Assembly (NCBI GenBank): GCA_002715785.1
Contig: PBAA01000030.1
Span: 1-18,566 of the forward strand
DNA from: Gammaproteobacteria bacterium
GTDB lineage: Bacteria; Pseudomonadota; Gammaproteobacteria; Pseudomonadales; Azotimanducaceae
Direction: 5' to 3'
Length of the DNA stretch: 18,566 nucleotides
The position numbers and the translations under genes are program-made. The notes under the pieces were generated by a model. That model saw only the letters and a program-made list of their open reading frames with translations. It searched no databases and was not told the DNA's origin. Positions 14,225 to 18,566 of this stretch are shown piece by piece. How positions within the stretch are numbered: the stretch's first letter is position 1; every line of letters starts with the position of its first letter.

Positions 14225-15553
14225 ATGGCAACGACTACACAAGGACTTGCTGGGGTTGAATCAGGTCTCTCTGAGCTGCGCGGCCGGCTATTTTTTGTTT
14301 TTTTTGCGTTGCTCGTATACCGAATCGGTACCCATATTCCTGTGCCTGGGATCAACCCTGATCAATTACGCAGTCTTTTTGAAGCTAATCAGGGAGGGAT
14401 CCTCGACGTTTTTAATATGTTTTCGGGTGGTGCGCTAGAACGGATGAGCATCCTTGCGCTCGGTCCGATGCCGTACATTACCTCGAGCATCATCATGAAT
14501 CTGATGACCATGATGTATCCGTCGCTCAGTCAATTGCGTAAAGAAGGCGATGCGGGACGGCGGAAGATTACTCAATACACCCGATACGGGACCGTATTGA
14601 TCGGGCTTGTCCAGGGAACGGCGTTAACGGGCACATTGGCTGGACAAGGCTTAGCATTCAGTCCAGGCCCAGCGTTCTACTTCGTCTCGATTACGACACT
14701 GGTTACAGGGGCCCTATTCGTTATGTGGCTTGGCGAACAGATCACTGAGCGCGGAATTGGTAACGGTATTTCCCTCCTCATTTTTTCGGGCATCGTTTCT
14801 GGATTTCCGTCAGCAGTTGGTCAAGCGTTCGAGGCAGCGAGACAAGGCGATATCAATATCATCGTATTACTTTCAATTGGCGCCATCGCGTTTCTAATTG
14901 TTGGTTTTGTCGTATTTATTGAGCGCGGTCAACGTCGTATCACCGTCAACTACGCAAAACGTCAGCAAGGAAATCGCCTTTACCAAGCGCAGACGAGCCA
15001 TTTACCACTCAAGATAAACATGGCAGGAGTAATACCGGCGATTTTTGCTAGTAGTTTAATAATGGCGCCAACTTCGATTGCACAATGGTTTGGTCAAAAT
15101 CCCGGTTGGGATTGGCTGCAAGATATTTCATTGTTCCTAACGCCTGGACAGCCGTTATATATTCTGGTCTTCGCGGCTGGGATTATATTTTTTAGCTTTT
15201 TTTACACAGCTATTCAGTTCGATCCGAAGGACATGGCTGACAATCTCAAGCGGCAAGGGGCTTATGTCCCTGGCATACGCCCTGGTCAACAAACGGCCAA
15301 GTATCTTGATGATGTGATGACGCGTTTAACAGTTTTTGGAGCATTGTATGTAACGGCGGTGTGCCTATTACCCGAATTGATGATTGTTTTCTTTAATGTC
15401 AGCTTTCAGCTCGGTGGTACAGCAATGCTGATCGTAGTGGTCGTCGCAATGGACTTCATGTCACAAGTGCAATCGCATCTCATGTCGAGTCAGTACGCAA
15501 AGTTGATGGAAAAATCCAACTTGAAGGGATACGGAAAGCGCCCTCGTGGATAA
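14225..15553 (+). CDS. secY: Protein translocase subunit SecY
   Basis: SecY is the channel of the inner-membrane SecYEG translocon. The 442-residue protein (443 in E. coli) shows the expected ten membrane segments. Clear family signatures are RIGTHIPVPGI (33-43), the plug-side FNMFSGGALERMSILALGPMPYI (63-85), GNGISLLIF (179-187), cytoplasmic loop C4 around IERGQRRITVNYAKR (232-246), and loop C5 with GAYVPGIRPGQQTAKYLDDV (345-364), whose Arg352 matches the SecA-critical Arg357 of E. coli. secE is not in this window. The stop TAA runs into the rpmJ ribosome-binding site. Confidence 0.98.
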   Translation: MATTTQGLAGVESGLSELRGRLFFVFFALLVYRIGTHIPVPGINPDQLRSLFEANQGGILDVFNMFSGGALERMSILALGPMPYITSSIIMNLMTMMYPSLSQLRKEGDAGRRKITQYTRYGTVLIGLVQGTALTGTLAGQGLAFSPGPAFYFVSITTLVTGALFVMWLGEQITERGIGNGISLLIFSGIVSGFPSAVGQAFEAARQGDINIIVLLSIGAIAFLIVGFVVFIERGQRRITVNYAKRQQGNRLYQAQTSHLPLKINMAGVIPAIFASSLIMAPTSIAQWFGQNPGWDWLQDISLFLTPGQPLYILVFAAGIIFFSFFYTAIQFDPKDMADNLKRQGAYVPGIRPGQQTAKYLDDVMTRLTVFGALYVTAVCLLPELMIVFFNVSFQLGGTAMLIVVVVAMDFMSQVQSHLMSSQYAKLMEKSNLKGYGKRPRG

Positions 15554-15565
15554 GGATTAAAGATT

Positions 15566-15682
15566 GTGAAAGTTAGAGCATCCGTCAAGAAAATGTGTAG
15601 AGATTGTAAGATCGTGCGCCGAAAGGGCATCGTGCGAGTTCTTTGTAAGACAGAACCTCGGCATAAACAGAGGCAGGGGTAG
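15566..15682 (+). CDS. rpmJ: 50S ribosomal protein L36, zinc-binding form (bL36)
   Basis: This 38-codon gene reads MKVRASVKKMCRDC, then KIVRRKGIVRVLC and KTEPRHKQRQG from a GTG start, with AAGGA at 15552-15556 nine nt upstream. Cys11, Cys14, Cys27 and His33 form the zinc ribbon of the C+ form, and the length equals E. coli RpmJ. L36 is the smallest 50S protein and stabilises 23S rRNA near the L7/L12 base. rpsM follows only 2 nt later, whereas E. coli has an intergenic leader there. No infA lies between secY and rpmJ, as in other gammaproteobacteria. Confidence 0.97.
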   Translation: MKVRASVKKMCRDCKIVRRKGIVRVLCKTEPRHKQRQG

Positions 15683-15684
15683 AG

Positions 15685-16041
15685 ATGGCTAGAATTGCGG
15701 GCGTAAATGTTCCAGACAACCGTCACACAGTGATTTCGTTGACGTACATATACGGTATTGGGCGAAGCTCGGCGAAGAAAATTTGTGACAATGCGGGAGT
15801 TGACCCTTCCGTTCGCGTTCAGGATCTTTCTGAAAATGATCTGGATGCGCTACGTAATGAGCTCAATAAGTTTCCGGTCGAGGGTGATTTGCGAAGAGAA
15901 GAATCGATGCACGTTAAACGTCTGATGGATTTGGGGTGTACGCGTGGAATTCGACATCGTCGGGGCCTGCCGGTGCGTGGTCAGCGGACTCGCACCAACG
16001 CACGAACACGTAAAGGTGCTAAACGCCTCATAAGGAAATAA
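15685..16041 (+). CDS. rpsM: 30S ribosomal protein S13 (uS13)
   Basis: S13 sits in the 30S head, makes intersubunit bridges and touches P-site tRNA. The 118 residues equal the E. coli length. It starts MARIAGVNVPDNRH and keeps YIYGIGRSSAKKIC (22-35), the helix-hairpin-helix-like region, and the basic RGLPVRGQRTRTNARTRKG tail (93-111). AGGGG (15675-15679) inside rpmJ is the ribosome-binding site, 5 nt before ATG. Confidence 0.98.
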   Translation: MARIAGVNVPDNRHTVISLTYIYGIGRSSAKKICDNAGVDPSVRVQDLSENDLDALRNELNKFPVEGDLRREESMHVKRLMDLGCTRGIRHRRGLPVRGQRTRTNARTRKGAKRLIRK

Positions 16042-16043
16042 GA

Positions 16044-16430
16044 ATGGCTGAAGTACAACCAGCAAGAAAAGGCAAGCGGACTGTCGCCGACGGAGTCGCC
16101 CACGTGCACGCGTCGTTTAACAATACGATAATCACGATCACGGATCGACAAGGGAATTCTCTCGGGTGGGCGACGGCGGGTGGTTCCGGGTTTCGGGGCT
16201 CGAGGAAGAGCACCCCGTATGCAGCTCAGGTCGCGGCGGAACGAGTTGCGCTGGCGACAATAGAAACTTATGGCATGAGTAGCGTCGATGTTTGTATTAA
16301 GGGGCCGGGCCCTGGTCGTGAGTCAGCTGTTCGTGCGATGAATAGCGCCGGATTGAAAATTAATAGCATCTCGGATGTGACACCGATTCCTCACAACGGC
16401 TGTCGTCCACCAAAGAAAAGACGCGTTTAG
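16044..16430 (+). CDS. rpsK: 30S ribosomal protein S11 (uS11)
   Basis: S11 lies in the 30S platform near the anti-Shine-Dalgarno region. The 128-residue protein (129 in E. coli) has HVHASFNNTIITITDRQGN (22-40), GGSGFRGSRKSTPYAAQVAAE (49-69) and the C-terminal DVTPIPHNGCRPPKKRRV, including the asparagine-glycine pair that forms isoaspartate in E. coli S11. It starts 2 nt after rpsM. Confidence 0.98.
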   Translation: MAEVQPARKGKRTVADGVAHVHASFNNTIITITDRQGNSLGWATAGGSGFRGSRKSTPYAAQVAAERVALATIETYGMSSVDVCIKGPGPGRESAVRAMNSAGLKINSISDVTPIPHNGCRPPKKRRV

Positions 16431-16445
16431 GGATAAGGATTAATT

Positions 16446-17069
16446 ATGGCTAGATATCTAGGACCTAAGCTCAAGCTGTCTCGTCGGGAAGGCACGGATT
16501 TATTTTTGAAAAGTGGAGTGCGGCCGCTCGATTCGAAATGTCGGGCGGACACGATTCCAGGCCAGCATGGCTCGGCGAGGCGTCAAAGACTCACCGACTA
16601 CGCAGTTCAATTGCGGGAGAAACAAAAGGTACGAAGGATGTACGGAGTGCTCGAAAAGCAATTCCGTAACTATTATAAGAAAGCAGATGGTCAGAAAGGA
16701 GCAACTGGGCAGAATCTTTTGCGTCTTCTTGAAAGTCGATTGGATAATGTAGTTTATCGGGTTGGCTTTGGATCGACACGGGCGGAATCGCGTCAACTCG
16801 TTTCACACAAAGCGATCCTCGTGAATGGAGAACGTGTCAACATCGCGTCGTATCAGGTAAATCCGAATGACGTTATATCCGTTCGTGAGCAAGCGAAGGG
16901 CCAGCTCAGAATACAATCGGCGATGGAGTTAGCGTCGCAGAGAGGCGACGTCGAGTGGGTTGATGTAAATATCGAGAAGATGGAGGGCGTGTTTAAACGC
17001 CATCCGGATAGATCTGAGTTACCTTCAGAAATCAATGAGAATCTCATCGTGGAGCTATACTCGAAGTAA
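16446..17069 (+). CDS. rpsD: 30S ribosomal protein S4 (uS4)
   Basis: S4 is a primary 16S rRNA binder and, in E. coli, the translational repressor of the alpha operon. The 207-residue protein (206 in E. coli) is the zinc-free form with one cysteine in the N-terminal region (SGVRPLDSKCRA, about 23-34). It keeps YAVQLREKQKVRRMYGVLE (about 51-69) and the S4 RNA-binding domain LDNVVYRVGFGSTRAESRQL. The site AAGGA lies in a 13-nt string (GGATAAGGATTAA) that also precedes rpmJ. Confidence 0.98.
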   Translation: MARYLGPKLKLSRREGTDLFLKSGVRPLDSKCRADTIPGQHGSARRQRLTDYAVQLREKQKVRRMYGVLEKQFRNYYKKADGQKGATGQNLLRLLESRLDNVVYRVGFGSTRAESRQLVSHKAILVNGERVNIASYQVNPNDVISVREQAKGQLRIQSAMELASQRGDVEWVDVNIEKMEGVFKRHPDRSELPSEINENLIVELYSK

Positions 17070-17127
17070 CTTTTTCGACGAAGAGCTTTCATATTCCAAA
17101 GAGCCCCGTACGCAGAGGAAATGACCT

Positions 17128-18126
17128 ATGTCACAGTCGGCAACAGAATTACTGACACCCCAGCGGATTGACGTCGAGGATATTAGCTCGACGCGCGCCC
17201 GGATCACCTTAGAACCCCTTGAGCGAGGGTTTGGACATACGTTGGGTAATACTTTACGACGTATTCTCCTCTCTTCCATGCCTGGGTATGCGATTACGGA
17301 AGTAAAAATTGATGGAGTCGTGCACGAATACACTTCAATCGAAGGGGTTCAAGAAGATGTGTTAAACGTTCTGCTGAACCTAAAGGGTGTGGCCGTGCAA
17401 CTTCATCACGGTGACGAAGCGACAATATCCTTATCTAAGGTCGGCCCGGCTGTAGTAACAGCTGCCGATTTTCAGTTGACTCAGGATGTCGAAATCGCCA
17501 ATCCAGAACATGAGATATGTAATTTAAACGACAAAGGTGAAATTCGTCTCGAAGCTACGATCACCCGGGGACTCGGATACGCGGCCGTTGAATATACGGG
17601 CGACGAAGAAGATGAAACACGGCCGATCGGAGTGCTTCGACTCGATGCAACTTACAGCCCAATGCGACGAGTTTCTTATTCAGTAGAAAATGCCCGTGTC
17701 GAGCAGCGCACAGACCTCGACAAACTCATTATTGACATCGAATCAAATGGGACGGTCGACCCAGAAGAAGCGATAAGAAGGGCGGCGACTGTGCTTCAAC
17801 AGCAACTGGCCGTGTTCGTGGATCTAGAAAGCGGGAGCGATTCGAAAGTAGAGGAGACCAAGGATGAGGTTGACCCGATTCTCTTACGTCCAGTCGATGA
17901 TCTGGAGCTAACTGTTAGATCGGCTAATTGCCTCAAGGCCGAAAATATATATTTCATTGGAGATCTTATTCAACGAACGGAAGTTGAATTGTTGAAAACG
18001 CCTAATTTGGGTAAGAAGTCGCTTACGGAAATAAAAGAAGTTCTGAGCTCGCGGGGATTGTCTCTTGGTATGCGTCTTGAAAATTGGCCTCCGGCCAGTC
18101 TTAGAGCGGGTAGTACGGTAACGTGA
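17128..18126 (+). CDS. rpoA: DNA-directed RNA polymerase subunit alpha
   Basis: Alpha forms the dimer on which the polymerase core assembles and binds UP elements and activators. The 332-residue protein (329 in E. coli) has the N-terminal domain with ERGFGHTLGNTLRRILLSSMPG (about 32-53), an acidic linker (about 235-250), and the C-terminal domain with LTVRSANCLKAENI, where Arg264 corresponds to the DNA-binding Arg265 of E. coli, and LLKTPNLGKKSLTEIKEVL. GAGGA (17115-17119) lies 8 nt before ATG. The 58-nt gap before it is the widest inside the operon after rpsJ-rplC. rpoB and rpoC are not in this window. Confidence 0.98.
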   Translation: MSQSATELLTPQRIDVEDISSTRARITLEPLERGFGHTLGNTLRRILLSSMPGYAITEVKIDGVVHEYTSIEGVQEDVLNVLLNLKGVAVQLHHGDEATISLSKVGPAVVTAADFQLTQDVEIANPEHEICNLNDKGEIRLEATITRGLGYAAVEYTGDEEDETRPIGVLRLDATYSPMRRVSYSVENARVEQRTDLDKLIIDIESNGTVDPEEAIRRAATVLQQQLAVFVDLESGSDSKVEETKDEVDPILLRPVDDLELTVRSANCLKAENIYFIGDLIQRTEVELLKTPNLGKKSLTEIKEVLSSRGLSLGMRLENWPPASLRAGSTVT

Positions 18127-18161
18127 GGATTCATCGCGTTTGAGTTGAATGGGCGATCACT

Positions 18162-18566
18162 ATGAGACATAAGAAAAGCGGAAGACATCTAAACCGTACA
18201 AGTGCCCATCGAAAGGCCATGTTTGCAAATATGGCCGTTTCGCTGTTCGAACACGAGATTATCAAAACGACGGTCCCGAAAGCTAAGGAATTGCGCCGAT
18301 TGGCAGAACCGCTGATAACGCTTGCGAAAGTCGATTCGGTAGCGAATCGAAGGCTCGCATTTTCTCGCATTAGGGATGACGTAGCTGTTGCTAAGCTTTT
18401 TAGCGAGTTGGGGCCAAGATACGAAAATCGCCCCGGTGGGTACACTCGCATTTTAAAGACGAGCAATCGACACGGTGATTCGGCGCCGCTGGCTTTTGTC
18501 GAATTGGTAGGTCGTCAAATGGACACCGAGGAACTTGGTGAGTTTGATGATGAATCCACCTTGACC
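18162..18566 (+). CDS. rplQ: 50S ribosomal protein L17 (bL17), cut by the window edge
   Basis: L17 is a bacteria-specific 50S protein near the tunnel exit. ATG 18162 opens a frame of 135 codons that reaches the last base without a stop. Conserved parts are MRHKKSGRHLNRTSAHRKAM (1-20), NMAVSLFEHEIIKTTVPKAK (23-42) and RYENRPGGYTRILKTSNRHG. E. coli L17 has 127 residues, so an acidic C-terminal tail (DTEELGEFDDESTLT, from 121) is already longer than usual. The Shine-Dalgarno sequence is weak. Last gene of the alpha operon, 35 nt after rpoA. Confidence 0.95.
   Translation, partial: MRHKKSGRHLNRTSAHRKAMFANMAVSLFEHEIIKTTVPKAKELRRLAEPLITLAKVDSVANRRLAFSRIRDDVAVAKLFSELGPRYENRPGGYTRILKTSNRHGDSAPLAFVELVGRQMDTEELGEFDDESTLT

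Noticed and set aside
17070..17127. Hairpin in the rpsD-rpoA gap
   Set aside because: The best stem contains several G-U pairs or mismatches and no T-tract; too weak to call.
18149..18172. Seven-codon open frame overlapping the rplQ start as a leader peptide
   Set aside because: It has no ribosome-binding site and such short frames are expected by chance.

Overview
The window looks like the chromosome of a gammaproteobacterium of moderate GC that I cannot place more finely. The evidence is the gene order: an rRNA operon end, birA, then tRNA-Thr(UGU), tRNA-Tyr(GUA), tRNA-Gly(UCC), tRNA-Thr(GGU) and tuf, which matches the E. coli rrnB-murB-birA-coaA-thrU-tyrU-glyT-thrT-tufB neighbourhood. The ribosomal protein order is also gamma-like, with secY-rpmJ-rpsM and no infA between them. 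All genes lie on the + strand.

Layout: 1-614 holds the 3' end of 23S rRNA, 5S rRNA and a strong intrinsic terminator. 721-2999 is a two-gene unit, a DinF-like MATE transporter overlapping birA by 4 nt; birA appears to have lost most of its DNA-binding winged helix. 3098-4987 is a tRNA-tuf unit with plausible promoters and a terminator after tuf. From 5069 a near-consensus sigma-70 promoter starts one tightly packed run: rpsJ, then a 152-nt gap with two hairpins (the second looks like an attenuator), then rplC-rplD-rplW-rplB-rpsS-rplV-rpsC-rplP-rpmC-rpsQ-rplN-rplX-rplE-rpsN-rpsH-rplF-rplR-rpsE-rpmD-rplO-secY-rpmJ-rpsM-rpsK-rpsD-rpoA-rplQ. rplQ runs off the right edge.

The products work together in translation: rRNA, tRNAs, EF-Tu, about half of the ribosomal proteins, the SecY translocon and the RNA polymerase alpha subunit. 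The gaps that carry separate spc and alpha promoters and the S4 leader in E. coli are closed here, so S10, spc and alpha look like one transcription unit.

Most of the window is ordinary housekeeping DNA. The points worth a second look are: (1) tuf joins directly to rpsJ, with secE-nusG-rplKAJL-rpoBC-rpsLG-fusA missing between, which could be a tuf x tuf rearrangement or an assembly collapse; (2) a BirA with a shortened helix-turn-helix; (3) an attenuator-like hairpin between rpsJ and rplC instead of a long leader before rpsJ; (4) a MATE gene where murB is expected, and no coaA/coaX after birA. I see no CRISPR array, insertion sequence, phage gene or new defence system. No stretch longer than 300 bases lacks a gene.
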